A stretch of 64,000 nucleotides of DNA from Dictyoglomus thermophilum H-6-12 (GCF_000020965.1 NC_011297.1:434001-498000); one strand, 5' to 3'. Positions 6,563-16,035 are shown, counted from the first letter of the stretch. Numbers and translations are program-made. The notes: generated from the sequence alone by a model not told the origin.

Positions 6563-8017
6563 ATGAATAAGTTGAGAATTATTTTGGCTCTTGTTTTATT
6601 TCTTTTTTCTTGTGCTTTTGCACAAACTACTCAGGGGCAAACTACTACTCAGAGCCAAACTACTGTAACGGGGGAAATATATTTTGGAAGAATTGCAGAA
6701 CCTGATAAGTATATACTTGGCGTTGGAGATGTAATAAGAATTTATTTAATTCAGCAAGCGGGAGAGCCTATTTCTTTTGATGCTGTAGTTTCACCTACGG
6801 GAGCTGTTAGTTTGCCTCTTGTAGGATCGCTAAAAATTGCTGGTTTAACTCTCTCTGAAGCCACAAAAGAAATTTCGAGGCGTCTTATTAGGTTTTATCC
6901 TAAAAGCACTATATTCATAGATCTCGTTTATCCTCGCAAGTTTAAAATATATGTTTTAGGTGAAGTAGAAAAGGCAGGAACTCAATTAATTTCTGCACTA
7001 AGTACCTTAGATGATGCTATTAAGCTTGCAGGATTAAAACCCTCTGCCTCTTTACGTCGTATTCAGATAAAAAGAGGAAATAAAACTATAGAGGTAGATT
7101 ATTTAAAATTTTTGAAATATGGAGATACCTCTCAAAATCCATATGTAGAAGAGGGAGACATTATATATGTACCTCTTATGGGGAAGAGTGTTAAGGTGCT
7201 TGGTGAAGTAAAAGATCCTGGAATATATGAGATAAAGGAAGGAGAAAAGTTAAAAGATGTACTTGATATGGCTGGAGGCCTTACAGAAAAAGCAGATCTT
7301 TTCGGAAGCTATATAGAAAGACAGATTGATGGGAATAAGCAGATAATAAGTATAGATCTTCTTAAGTTAATTTATCAGAAAGATGACAAAGAAAACTTAG
7401 AGCTTAAAGATGGGGATTCTATAGTTATACCTTTAAAAGTGGATAAAGTTTATGTAATAGGATACGTGGCTAAGCCTCAGGTTTTTACTATTGTATCTGG
7501 AGAATTTAAAAATGAGGTTGGAGGACAGAGTGCTATAGGAGAAAGTGAGATAAAAGAGGGGGCAAAAATAAGTGAGCTTATCAGTAAGGCTGGAGGAGTG
7601 CTTCCTAATGGAAGTAGAAGAAGAGTTCAAGTTATAAGAGATGGTCAAGTAATAAAAGAAGTTGATTTATTTAAAGTACTTGTAAAAGGAGATGTGGAGG
7701 AGGAAAAAGTTAAATTAGTTCCTGGGGATATAGTGTATGTGCCATTGGCAGAGAAGACTGTAAAGGTCCTTGGTGAGGTGAAAGATCCAGGGATATATGA
7801 AATTAAGCCTGGAGAGAGAATAAAAGATGTGATAGAGATGGCTGGAGGGTTTACAGTAAGGGCAGATCTTAAGAATATAACGGTAGAAAGATATATTACT
7901 GAGAAAAAAGAAGTAATACAACTTGATTTAACAAAACTTTATAAAGAAGGAGATGAAAGTGTAAATATAATTCTTGAGGATGGTGATATAATTAACATTC
8001 CTATAAAGACTGAGTAG
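6563..8017 (+). CDS. Polysaccharide export protein, Wza/BexD N-domain plus SLBB repeats
   Basis: A 484-residue exported protein. The signal peptide spans about 1-21 (hydrophobic core, then CAFA-Q). A polysaccharide export (Wza-like) domain covers about 45-125 and begins YILGVGDVIRIYL. It is followed by about four SLBB beta-grasp repeats, recognised by KVLGEVKDPGIYEIK-type openings near 133, 213, 295 and 402. The protein would form part of the periplasmic and outer-membrane conduit for polysaccharide. The C-terminus lacks a Wza-type amphipathic helix. ATG 6563 follows GGGAGG. It sits 11 bp before a longer paralog and near the glycosyltransferase cluster, so both probably export the polymer made by that cluster. 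Confidence 0.88.
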   Translation: MNKLRIILALVLFLFSCAFAQTTQGQTTTQSQTTVTGEIYFGRIAEPDKYILGVGDVIRIYLIQQAGEPISFDAVVSPTGAVSLPLVGSLKIAGLTLSEATKEISRRLIRFYPKSTIFIDLVYPRKFKIYVLGEVEKAGTQLISALSTLDDAIKLAGLKPSASLRRIQIKRGNKTIEVDYLKFLKYGDTSQNPYVEEGDIIYVPLMGKSVKVLGEVKDPGIYEIKEGEKLKDVLDMAGGLTEKADLFGSYIERQIDGNKQIISIDLLKLIYQKDDKENLELKDGDSIVIPLKVDKVYVIGYVAKPQVFTIVSGEFKNEVGGQSAIGESEIKEGAKISELISKAGGVLPNGSRRRVQVIRDGQVIKEVDLFKVLVKGDVEEEKVKLVPGDIVYVPLAEKTVKVLGEVKDPGIYEIKPGERIKDVIEMAGGFTVRADLKNITVERYITEKKEVIQLDLTKLYKEGDESVNIILEDGDIINIPIKTE

Positions 8018-8028
8018 GTGGTGAAAAA

Positions 8029-9792
8029 ATGAAAAGAGCCATTTTAGTGTTAATACTACTTATTGCTTCTTTCTCTTTAATATATGCTCAGGAAGCTCCT
8101 TCTTTAGGAGAAGTTTATTCTGGGAAGGTTATTGAACCTGATAAGTACGTCTTAGGGCCAGGAGATGTTTTAAGGATATTTGTAGTGCAAGAAAATAATA
8201 AAACAGAAAGTTTTACTGTTTCAGTGTCTCCCACAGGATTTATATTTCTTCCTCTTGTAGGTAGTATTAAAGTTCTTAATCTTACCCTTTCCGATGCTAC
8301 AAAGGAGATTTCAAGACAGCTTGTTAGATTTTATCCCAGGTCAAATATTTATGTGGATTTGATTAATGTGAAAAAAGTAAATATTTTGATTACTGGGGAG
8401 GTTGCAAATCCTGGAAATTACAAAGTTTCTGCCTTAAGTACCTTAGATGATGTATTAAAAATAGCTGGAGGATTAAAGGCTTCTGCTTCCTATAGGAGAA
8501 TATTTATAAAGAGGGGAGAAAAAGTATTAGAATTAGATTATCTAAAATTTTTGAAATATGGAGATACCTCTCAGAATCCATATGTAGAAGAAGGAGATTT
8601 TATATACGTACCTCTTATGGGCGATAGAGTAAAGATACTTGGGAGAGTGAAAAGCCCCGGAGAATACGAAGTAAAGGATGGGGAGAGATTGAAAGATGTG
8701 CTTGATATGGCTGGGGGGCTTGCAATAAATGCTTCCTTATTTGATGCTACTCTTGATAGAGTAGATGGTACTAGAATTTATCTTGACCTTTATGGATTAT
8801 ATTATGGAGATAAAGAAAGAAAAGATAAGGCAAATATTGAATTAAAAGATGGAGATAGTATTACTGTGCTTACAGAGACGAAGAGGGTATATGTGCTTGG
8901 TTTTGTAGCAAATCCAGGACCAATTCAACTTGTAGAGGAGATAAAAACAGGTCCTCAGGGGGAGGAGATTGGAGGAGTAACTCAGGCAGTAGTTGGGGCA
9001 AAAATAAGCGAGCTTATCAAAGAAGCAGGGGGAGTTCTTCCTAATGGAAGTACGAGAAGAATTGAGCTTAGACGTGGTGGAAAGGAAAGCGATAAGATCA
9101 TTATAGATCTATATAGAGTGCTTGTACTTGGAGAGGAAAGTGAAGAGGATATAAAAGTAAATCCAGGAGATGTCATATATGTACCTCCTGTATTGAAGAG
9201 TGTAAAGATATTGGGACAGGTAAGAAATCCGGGGGTTTATGAAATTGTAGAGGGAGATAGGATAAGAGAGATACTTTTAAAAGCAGGAGGGCTTACAGAA
9301 AAAGCTGCAAGAGAAGGTGGAGAGCTTGTTAGGTTGGAAAACGGGAAAAAATTAACTTATAAGTTTAACGTAGTAAATGCTTTGCAAGGTATAGAAAAAG
9401 ATAATTTAGAGTTAAAAGATGGAGATACATTGTATATACCTGAATTAAGAAGATTGGTATATGTTCTTGGACAGGTAAATAATCCTGCTGCTTATGAGTA
9501 CAGAGAGGGTAGGAAACTTACGGAATATATCAGTATGGCAGGTGGATTTAAAGATAGGGCAGATCTTTCAAGGATTGCTATTGTAAGGGAAATAAATGGC
9601 GAGACAAAAGTTATACCTATAAATGTTAATGAGATAGTGAATAAAGGAAGAAGTGATCTTGACATTACAATAGAAGAAAATGACATAATTTTTGTTCCTG
9701 AAGTTTTTATAAAAGGATGGCAGGATATTGTGAACATATTGAGTGGAATATTCTATGTGTACTCACTTCTTAAGCCTATTGTAGGATGGTAA
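8029..9792 (+). CDS. Polysaccharide export protein, longer SLBB paralog
   Basis: 587 residues with a signal peptide (about 1-20, ending IYA-Q). The Wza-like export domain YVLGPGDVLRIFVVQ covers about 40-120, and about five SLBB repeats follow. The N-terminal 220 residues closely match the upstream gene, including SALSTLDD and LKFLKYGDTSQNPYVEEGD, so this is a tandem duplication with one added repeat. Unlike its neighbour it ends in a short hydrophobic segment (IVNILSGIFYVYSLLKPIVG), which could insert into a membrane as the terminal helix of Wza-type channels does. ATG follows GGTGG at close spacing. The two proteins may form a mixed or two-tier channel (inference). Confidence 0.87.
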   Translation: MKRAILVLILLIASFSLIYAQEAPSLGEVYSGKVIEPDKYVLGPGDVLRIFVVQENNKTESFTVSVSPTGFIFLPLVGSIKVLNLTLSDATKEISRQLVRFYPRSNIYVDLINVKKVNILITGEVANPGNYKVSALSTLDDVLKIAGGLKASASYRRIFIKRGEKVLELDYLKFLKYGDTSQNPYVEEGDFIYVPLMGDRVKILGRVKSPGEYEVKDGERLKDVLDMAGGLAINASLFDATLDRVDGTRIYLDLYGLYYGDKERKDKANIELKDGDSITVLTETKRVYVLGFVANPGPIQLVEEIKTGPQGEEIGGVTQAVVGAKISELIKEAGGVLPNGSTRRIELRRGGKESDKIIIDLYRVLVLGEESEEDIKVNPGDVIYVPPVLKSVKILGQVRNPGVYEIVEGDRIREILLKAGGLTEKAAREGGELVRLENGKKLTYKFNVVNALQGIEKDNLELKDGDTLYIPELRRLVYVLGQVNNPAAYEYREGRKLTEYISMAGGFKDRADLSRIAIVREINGETKVIPINVNEIVNKGRSDLDITIEENDIIFVPEVFIKGWQDIVNILSGIFYVYSLLKPIVGW

Positions 9793-9816
9793 TTTTTCCT
9801 TGGGGGTGAGAAGGGT

Positions 9817-10578
9817 ATGATTTATTCTTTTAGAATTGGTAAGCCACAGAAGGGGTGGGTTGTAATTGTACATGGGCTTGGAGAACATATTGGAAGATAC
9901 GAGAAGATAGTAAATGATTTAGTAGAAAGGAATTATGGAGTTATTGGTTTTGATCATCCAGGGCATGGTAGAAGTGATGGAAAAAGAGGGGATACATCTA
10001 TTGAAGAAATTGTTTCGATAATTGATAATTTGACCTCTGATATCCCTAAATTTCATCTTTTTGGGCATAGTCTTGGAGGATTAATTGCTACAAGATATGC
10101 TCAGGAGAGACAAGATAAAATAAAATCTCTTGTGATTTCTGCTCCTGCCTTGGGAGTTAAAGTAGATCCAGTTACAAATTTTATTGCAAAGGCTTTTGGA
10201 AAAATTCTTCCAAGTGTAACTATAAACAATAAGTTAGATCCTCAATATCTGTCGAGAAATAAAAAGGTGATTGAAAAGTGTATGAATGATCCTCTTATGC
10301 ATAGCAAAATTTCTTTTAGATTAGGACTCTCTATGATGGAAAACATAAAAATAGCTCATGAAAAGGCTTCAAGTCTTAATGTACCTATACTTATATTAGT
10401 GCCTACCGAGGATAGATATGTGGATCCTAATGGAGCTCGAGAGTTTTTTAAAAAGTTAACTCATGAAGACAAAAAATTAATAGAATTTCCTGGTGGATAT
10501 CATGAGCTTTTTGAGGATGAAGAGTATAAGGATGAGTTTTATAAAAATATCTATGATTGGATAGAAAGTCATAATTAA
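9817..10578 (+). CDS. Alpha/beta hydrolase, monoacylglycerol lipase-like
   Basis: A 253-residue cytoplasmic serine hydrolase of the lysophospholipase/monoglyceride lipase type. The oxyanion-hole segment VHGLGEHIGRY and GFDHPGHGRSDG are diagnostic. The catalytic triad is readable: S85 in GHSLGG, D199 in PTEDRYVDP and H229 in GGYHELF. There is no signal peptide. It follows the SLBB genes by 24 bp with its own GGGGTGAG site and may be read from the same transcript. Its 3' end overlaps the convergent SRAP gene by 4 bp. The substrate (monoacylglycerol or other ester) is inferred from family only. Confidence 0.88.
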   Translation: MIYSFRIGKPQKGWVVIVHGLGEHIGRYEKIVNDLVERNYGVIGFDHPGHGRSDGKRGDTSIEEIVSIIDNLTSDIPKFHLFGHSLGGLIATRYAQERQDKIKSLVISAPALGVKVDPVTNFIAKAFGKILPSVTINNKLDPQYLSRNKKVIEKCMNDPLMHSKISFRLGLSMMENIKIAHEKASSLNVPILILVPTEDRYVDPNGAREFFKKLTHEDKKLIEFPGGYHELFEDEEYKDEFYKNIYDWIESHN

Positions 10579-11282
10579 ATATCAAATTGACTTTGCTCGT
10601 TTTTGGGAATGATATAAATTTTTACGGGTTTTATAAGATCTTCACTATCATAAGAAGGGCTATTTACCTTTTTTGATACAGGGTATGCTTCCATCTCTTC
10701 TGCAGGATATGGAACAAGGAGAGATTGTAGTTTTTTAACGTCAGTTTCTTCCTTATTTATCCATATCTCTTCATATTCTTTTCTTAAGATAACAGGCATT
10801 CGATTGTGTATTTCTTTTACCAGCTCATTAGGCTCGGTTGTTATTATGGTGAAGGTTTTTATTAATCTTCCATCAGGACTTTTCCAAACATCATAGAGGC
10901 CTGCAAAGGCAAAGAGTGATGAATCTTTCATTTTTATATAATAGGGGATTTTTTCTTTTCCTAATTTTTTCCATTCATAAAATCCATCGGCAGGTACAAG
11001 ACATCTCCTTCTTAAGAAAGACTCTTTAAAAGCTGGCTTTTTAAGAAGAGTTTCTGCTCTTGCATTGATGAGCTTGTTTCCAATCTTAGGATCTTCTGCC
11101 CAATGGGGAATTAGTCCCCATATCATTTCTTCTACTTTGTTTGGACTTTCTTGAAAAACAATAGGCACTGGCTGATTGGGAGAGATATTATATCTTTTTC
11201 TTAAGTTTATCTCTCCTATTATCTGAGCATTGAATCTTGTAGGAATTTTCTCAACTTGAACAAGGGTAAATCTTCCGCACAT
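10575..11282 (-). CDS. SRAP (YedK/HMCES-type) abasic-site processing protein
   Basis: 235 residues beginning MCGRF. Cys2 becomes the N-terminal nucleophile that forms a thiazolidine crosslink with abasic sites in single-stranded DNA. Other family residues are in place: N73 in NARAE, E103 in GFYEW and H159 in EIHNRMPV. The length fits bacterial YedK. It is a solitary housekeeping-type DNA protection gene. It converges with the hydrolase gene, overlapping by 4 bp, and is separated from the PorV-like operon by a hairpin terminator. Confidence 0.92.
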   Translation of the reverse strand: MCGRFTLVQVEKIPTRFNAQIIGEINLRKRYNISPNQPVPIVFQESPNKVEEMIWGLIPHWAEDPKIGNKLINARAETLLKKPAFKESFLRRRCLVPADGFYEWKKLGKEKIPYYIKMKDSSLFAFAGLYDVWKSPDGRLIKTFTIITTEPNELVKEIHNRMPVILRKEYEEIWINKEETDVKKLQSLLVPYPAEEMEAYPVSKKVNSPSYDSEDLIKPVKIYIIPKNEQSQFDI

Positions 11283-11343
11283 TTAACTCATCTCCTTTTT
11301 GAGCTTGTTTTGATTATTATACAAGTAATTTTAATAAAGCAAA

Positions 11344-11371
11344 AAAGCCTCCCTCATATGAGGGAGGCTTT
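11344..11371 (-). terminator. Intrinsic terminator of the M6 protease/PorV operon
   Basis: A perfect 28-bp palindrome with 14-bp arms (AAAGCCTCCCTCAT and its complement). On the - strand it is followed by a run of T. It lies 13 bp after the PorV-like stop. Confidence 0.9.
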
Positions 11372-11383
11372 GTGAAAGATTTC

Positions 11384-12256
11384 TTAGAATTTTAATGAGA
11401 GGCTGAATAAGTGTTGATTTGATAGATCTTTTGTATAGAGGAATGCATAGTCGAATTCTATATTGTTTATGTTTACCCCAAGGCCAAAACTTATAGTATT
11501 TTTCTCCCCGTTATATCCTGTTCTAATAAATACTGGAGTTTTTGGTATTTGGGTTTCTAAACCCAAATGAAGCCTCTGGTAGAAGTATATTTTGTCGTAA
11601 AGGCTGAAATCAAAGGCAAAGTTCAAAGGAAATTCTCCTAAGGTTAGTTTGTAGGAGACTCCTATAACTAAATCTTGTCTTCCTGCAGTTTCTACTGTAC
11701 CTGTGTTCCACTTGATATAACTTATAGGATTGTACCATACTGCTCCAATTTTTAAGTTTGGAATTATCTCATAGATTGTTCCTATATCGACACCTAATCC
11801 TTCAGCTTCGCCTGTATCTAATTTAGCTATATATGAGTGAAGAGATGTTCCAATGCTTAATTTTTCATTAATTTTTTTAGCTAAGGTGAGATTAAGGGTA
11901 GCATCATAATATGGGAATAATAGTTCATCGGGATTTGTTACTCCTGTTGCTTGAAATCCTAAACCTACATTAAAGACTCCAAAGTTTATTGCTCCTCCTA
12001 CAAATTCTACCCTTGTGAAACTTTGAGGAAGTTGTGTATGGCTAAAACCCACCATTGCTTTTTCTTCAAAGGTTAATCCAGCAGGATTATAAACTAAGCC
12101 AGAGAGTCCTTCGGATATGGCAGTAAAGGCCTCTCCCATTCCTGCTGATCTTGCATTGAATATCATGGGGGAGAATACTCCCCCAGTATCGCTGGCAAAG
12201 GTTATAGACAGAAGAAATATTATCGTTAAAAATCCTACTATTAAACTCTTTTTCAT
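11384..12256 (-). CDS. PorV/PorQ-like outer-membrane beta-barrel
   Basis: A 290-residue outer-membrane protein. The signal peptide is about 1-21 (ending TFA-S). The block NARSAGMGEAFTAISEGLSG, then LVYNPAGL, is the family signature of PorV/PorQ (UPF0164, FadL-related). Alternating beta strands fill the rest, and the protein ends in Phe (FSLSLKF), the usual beta-barrel assembly signal. In type IX secretion systems PorV carries cargo proteins at the cell surface by binding their C-terminal domain. Here the gene lies 31 bp after, and in the same orientation as, a secreted protease with such a tail. No other type IX components are in the window, so that role is an inference. Confidence 0.78.
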   Translation of the reverse strand: MKKSLIVGFLTIIFLLSITFASDTGGVFSPMIFNARSAGMGEAFTAISEGLSGLVYNPAGLTFEEKAMVGFSHTQLPQSFTRVEFVGGAINFGVFNVGLGFQATGVTNPDELLFPYYDATLNLTLAKKINEKLSIGTSLHSYIAKLDTGEAEGLGVDIGTIYEIIPNLKIGAVWYNPISYIKWNTGTVETAGRQDLVIGVSYKLTLGEFPLNFAFDFSLYDKIYFYQRLHLGLETQIPKTPVFIRTGYNGEKNTISFGLGVNINNIEFDYAFLYTKDLSNQHLFSLSLKF

Positions 12257-12287
12257 TTTAGTCTCCTCCTATTTTGAATTCTTTTAA

Positions 12288-15200
12288 TTACTTCAGTATT
12301 CCTATAAATCTGTTTATTCTTGCTTCTCCTTCTGAGGATGTTGCTACAAGTTGGAATACATAAAGTCCGTTCTTAAGTGTTTCGCCCTTTAAGTTGATTC
12401 CTTCCCATATTATGCTATAGTCTCCTGCTGGTAGATATCCAAGGTCTTTTTCGTAAAGTTTTACTCCAGCAAGGCTATATACTATGAATTTTACAGAAGC
12501 ATCCTGGGTTATTGTAAAGTAAATCTCTGCAAATTCTTTATTGGGATTAAAGGTTTTTGAGAATTTTGTTACATTTAGGAAGGATAATGGGACTCCATAA
12601 GGAATGGTAATGTAGTAGGTTTTTGTAGTAATGTTGTTTAGTTCATCCTTTGCAGAGATTTCTACCATATATCTTCCTGGATTTACCTTTCCATTTTCAT
12701 CCTTTCCATCCCATGCGAAATTATATGTTCCATTATCAACTCTTGTATTTTCTACAAGAGTCCTTATTAAATCTTTCTTTTGATTATTTAAAGTACTATA
12801 GATTTTTACTGTAATATATGCGTATCCTACATTGTCTTGTACTGTTAAATTAATATTGCAGTTTTCGTTATTATTAGGATTAAAACTTGAAGTGACGGTA
12901 GCAGTTATATCTGGAGAGGAGAACAATGCATATTTTACTCTTCCTAAGACCTCACCACTTATATCAGGAGAAAGGCCTTCAAGTCCAAAGGCAAAATATA
13001 CTACTCCATAATGTTTTTCAGGATCCGCATAGAAAAGGCCTGCTGTTCCAGAAGATGCAATTTCCTTGTTTATAACTATCTGCGATTTTTGCTCCTTTAT
13101 CTTTTCTGGGAGTTTGATCTCTATAGGTATAGGAGAAGTTCCAGAAGGATTATAGACTAAGATTGGTCTTGCTCCTTCCAGTGGATCTATCTCATCAGGA
13201 TATGCTTGATTTTTGAGAGATCCTTCTGCATTCAAAGTGAAGGATAAATCTGCAAATTCGCTCGTGCTTGTGCCTTTTACAGAATATATTCCTACATTAT
13301 CTTGTATAAAGTTGGCTCTCAAGTATGTATTGTAGAAAGTACTACTTATATATCCTGCTGAATATCCCCAGCCTAAATCTTGGCTTGAGATGAAAAGTTT
13401 TCCACCACTATCAAGATAATTTATTATCTCGTTTTGGACTGATGGATCATAGATTGCTCCCCAATCTCCACCCCATATTACCCAGTTAAAATTACTCATA
13501 AAGGATGCATACGGTACAGCATTGTCATAATATACGTCTACGATGAAATATGTCTCACCTATATCTTGTAAGGCTTTTTCAAAATATGGAGCTATTCCGT
13601 ATTCTCCACCATCATCGGCAACAAGTAGAGCTTCAAAAGAAGTTGGAGTTGTGAAGGATATAGTTGTCCAAGATGATGCACCACTTTCGTTTTCTGCTCT
13701 TACTCTTGCAAAGTAAGTTTTGCCAGGATATAAGGTTTCATCAAGAGTTGGCCTGTACTCTGTTTTTTCTGTAGTTACTTCTATCACTATATTGTTAAAA
13801 TTACTATCTGTAGCAACTTGTAATCTATAGTTGGTAGCATAAGGAATGGCTTCCCATTTAAATAATGGTCTTATGGTGAGAGGGTTATCTCCTGTCCATG
13901 CTAAATGCTTTATAAAGGAAGTAGATTGTGGCGCATTTTGAGTTTTTACATAAATATTACATATAATGTTTTCTCCTGAAAGTTGTATATTTCTAACAGC
14001 AACGCTGGTTGGAATCTCTCCATAGGCTTTGCTGTTTGGAGTACTATTTTCATCAAAAGTTGTATTATTGGTAGATCCTGGATATGGATCACCACTGTCT
14101 CCACTATTAACTTTTTTTTCTAAATCCCATTTTCTATCTGCTTGCTCTAAGGCTACTAAATAATGTCTTGATGGATCAAGGCCTGGATACCATTCATAAT
14201 CATTTTGGAAGCTTCGCATATTTTCGTCTACATGATAAATAAGAAGTCCTGACCCCCTCAAATATTCATCAAATCCTATTTTTTGCCTATTCTCAATCAA
14301 AAAATACTCAGGACCTTCTACTCCATCGGTCCAGAGCTTATATACCACAGGATTTGTCTCCACAGGTGGTATGCTTACATTACTTAAATCCTCCTTAGGA
14401 ACGATAGGAGTTACCCACCCAAGCTGGATTTTACACCAAGCATCAAAGTGAGAAGGTCCTCCACCTAAGCTATATCCTCCAGGTCCTGCCGGGCCATTCC
14501 AAGATCCTCCTGCCATAAGGCTCCATCTACCAAGTCCTAAGGAGGAGTAGTCTCTATCGTAAAGATCAGGAAGATGTCCAAAGGAATGTCCCATTTCATG
14601 GACAAATACACCTACCGTTTGAGGAACAATTACAGGATTTCCTTGAGAATCGTAATCTTCCATATATTCTGGCTCAATGGAATATCTTATGGGCACTTTT
14701 TGACCATCAATGGTGACATATATAGTAGAGGCGTGAGACCAGATATCATTGTGATCTTCTGTCCATTCTGCTCCTTGTCCTGAGTGAATAACAAATATAA
14801 CGTCGTAATTTCTTAAATCATACCCTTGATTTACCGCATTTTGAAGAACTTCCTTTACTAAGACAAACACTCCCCCATTAAATCCATAGTTATTGTCATT
14901 TATATAGTATCCATATGTATACGTTGCAGTATACCATGGTAAAACTGTTGCTGTAATGTCAAATTGATTATAGGAGTTTTCTTTATAAAATTCTCTTACG
15001 CTACCTACATTATATGGATTTATAGTAGTCCAATCTGCACCTATGCTATTAAAGAGTATGTCAAAGTAGTTTGATGGTATTACGTTTTCAGGTTGTCTTG
15101 GCTTGTCCGTAAACTCTACTGGTATTACAATTGCTTTGCCTGTGCCTTGAGCTCTTTCAATGGTTCCATAAATTTTTATTCCTTGAGGAATGTTAGATGG

Positions 15201-15365
15201 TGAAACTTCAGGAAGCTTTGGAAGTTTGACCTTTTTTTCAAGGAGTTTTTCGTGGGGTGGCATAATGTGAACTTTTGTTAATGGTAATACTTGGGCAAAG
15301 GAAGTGTTTAATATGAGAGCTAAAACAAGAAAGAGGCTAAGAATTAGTACAATTTTTTTACCCAT
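12288..15365 (-). CDS. Secreted M6-family metalloprotease with sorting-tail-like C-terminus
   Basis: 1025 residues. Signal peptide about 1-24 (NTSFA-Q). The M6 (immune inhibitor A-like) peptidase domain spans about 75-470. It has HEMGH at 256-260 (zinc ligands H256 and H260, catalytic E257) and GRWSLMAGGSWNG as the Met-turn region. A fibronectin III-like module lies at about 480-575 and a glutamine-amidotransferase-like alpha/beta module at about 580-790. FlgD-type Ig domains follow, the last of which ends GLYVFQLVATSSEGEARINR like type IX secretion tails. One residue more than usual separates the HExxHxxG motif from the following Asp. Its likely role is digesting extracellular protein. Confidence 0.87.
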   Translation of the reverse strand: MGKKIVLILSLFLVLALILNTSFAQVLPLTKVHIMPPHEKLLEKKVKLPKLPEVSPSNIPQGIKIYGTIERAQGTGKAIVIPVEFTDKPRQPENVIPSNYFDILFNSIGADWTTINPYNVGSVREFYKENSYNQFDITATVLPWYTATYTYGYYINDNNYGFNGGVFVLVKEVLQNAVNQGYDLRNYDVIFVIHSGQGAEWTEDHNDIWSHASTIYVTIDGQKVPIRYSIEPEYMEDYDSQGNPVIVPQTVGVFVHEMGHSFGHLPDLYDRDYSSLGLGRWSLMAGGSWNGPAGPGGYSLGGGPSHFDAWCKIQLGWVTPIVPKEDLSNVSIPPVETNPVVYKLWTDGVEGPEYFLIENRQKIGFDEYLRGSGLLIYHVDENMRSFQNDYEWYPGLDPSRHYLVALEQADRKWDLEKKVNSGDSGDPYPGSTNNTTFDENSTPNSKAYGEIPTSVAVRNIQLSGENIICNIYVKTQNAPQSTSFIKHLAWTGDNPLTIRPLFKWEAIPYATNYRLQVATDSNFNNIVIEVTTEKTEYRPTLDETLYPGKTYFARVRAENESGASSWTTISFTTPTSFEALLVADDGGEYGIAPYFEKALQDIGETYFIVDVYYDNAVPYASFMSNFNWVIWGGDWGAIYDPSVQNEIINYLDSGGKLFISSQDLGWGYSAGYISSTFYNTYLRANFIQDNVGIYSVKGTSTSEFADLSFTLNAEGSLKNQAYPDEIDPLEGARPILVYNPSGTSPIPIEIKLPEKIKEQKSQIVINKEIASSGTAGLFYADPEKHYGVVYFAFGLEGLSPDISGEVLGRVKYALFSSPDITATVTSSFNPNNNENCNINLTVQDNVGYAYITVKIYSTLNNQKKDLIRTLVENTRVDNGTYNFAWDGKDENGKVNPGRYMVEISAKDELNNITTKTYYITIPYGVPLSFLNVTKFSKTFNPNKEFAEIYFTITQDASVKFIVYSLAGVKLYEKDLGYLPAGDYSIIWEGINLKGETLKNGLYVFQLVATSSEGEARINRFIGILK

Positions 15366-15381
15366 ATCTCCCTCCCTATGT

Positions 15382-15413
15382 TTGTGAATATTTAACTGAT
15401 ATTATACTATAAA
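15382..15413. promoter_or_regulatory. Divergent overlapping promoters between protease and 195-aa gene
   Basis: In an 82-bp gap, + strand TTGTGA (15382-15387) and TATACT (15404-15409) are spaced 16 bp apart. The - strand shows TATAAT at 15401-15406. The two -10 elements overlap, so the two promoters may compete. Confidence 0.45.
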
Positions 15414-15447
15414 AGTAAGAAAGAGTTTTAAAATTGGAGGATAAATT

Positions 15448-16035
15448 ATGGAGATATTAAGATATTTTTTAATATTAATTATTTTTTTAATTCTTATTCA
15501 AGTTGCTTTTGGAAATATGATACCAGTAGTTGAAAACAGGAGTATAGTAATTGCAAAGGTTAAGGCAATTGTTCATAAGGAGTTTCCATTTTCAGAGATT
15601 GTGGTTGAGGTTGTGAGAAGTGAGAGTGTAGAAGGTTTTAAAAATTTTGCAAAAGTTGGGGATATAATACCTCTCTATCCTTTGTCATTAAATGCTAATT
15701 TAGAAAATGTTGATGATTTTAGGAAAAAAGTTCTTTATACCTGCTACTTTTTAAAACCTGGAGATTTGGTAAAGGCAGAGATTGAATTTGTGGGAGATGA
15801 AGCAAAAAGGGGTTGGGTTATAAGAGATATTGAAAGAGTTATTGAGGTAAATGAGGGATTATTGAAAGATGTAATTTATAGTTTTTTGAAGGCAAAGGGT
15901 TTTATAAAAGACAAGGAGGAGTTGAAGTATGAGGTAGTTAAAGATGGTGAAAATTATAGGGTGGAAATAATATTAGACAATAAAAAACTCACTATAATTC
16001 TTGATAAAAGTTATGTTATTTTAAATTATTTTTAG
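15448..16035 (+). CDS. Uncharacterised exported protein
   Basis: 195 residues with an N-terminal signal peptide (about 1-22, AFG-N). I do not recognise the family. The first half (VENRSIVIAKVKAIVHKEFP, then IVVEVVRSESVEGF) has the beta-rich look of an OB/TIMP-like domain in which a soluble factor is buffered, but this is only an impression. The second half (about 135-195) is a small alpha/beta unit ending in YEVVKDGENYRVEIILDNKK. It is divergent from the protease operon, and its last 20 bp overlap the convergent DUF89 gene. Confidence 0.55.
   Translation: MEILRYFLILIIFLILIQVAFGNMIPVVENRSIVIAKVKAIVHKEFPFSEIVVEVVRSESVEGFKNFAKVGDIIPLYPLSLNANLENVDDFRKKVLYTCYFLKPGDLVKAEIEFVGDEAKRGWVIRDIERVIEVNEGLLKDVIYSFLKAKGFIKDKEELKYEVVKDGENYRVEIILDNKKLTIILDKSYVILNYF

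Noticed and set aside
6600-9790. Near-identical DNA blocks shared by the two SLBB genes, considered as a repeat element
   Set aside because: They are explained by tandem gene duplication and conserved protein motifs; no terminal repeats or transposase.
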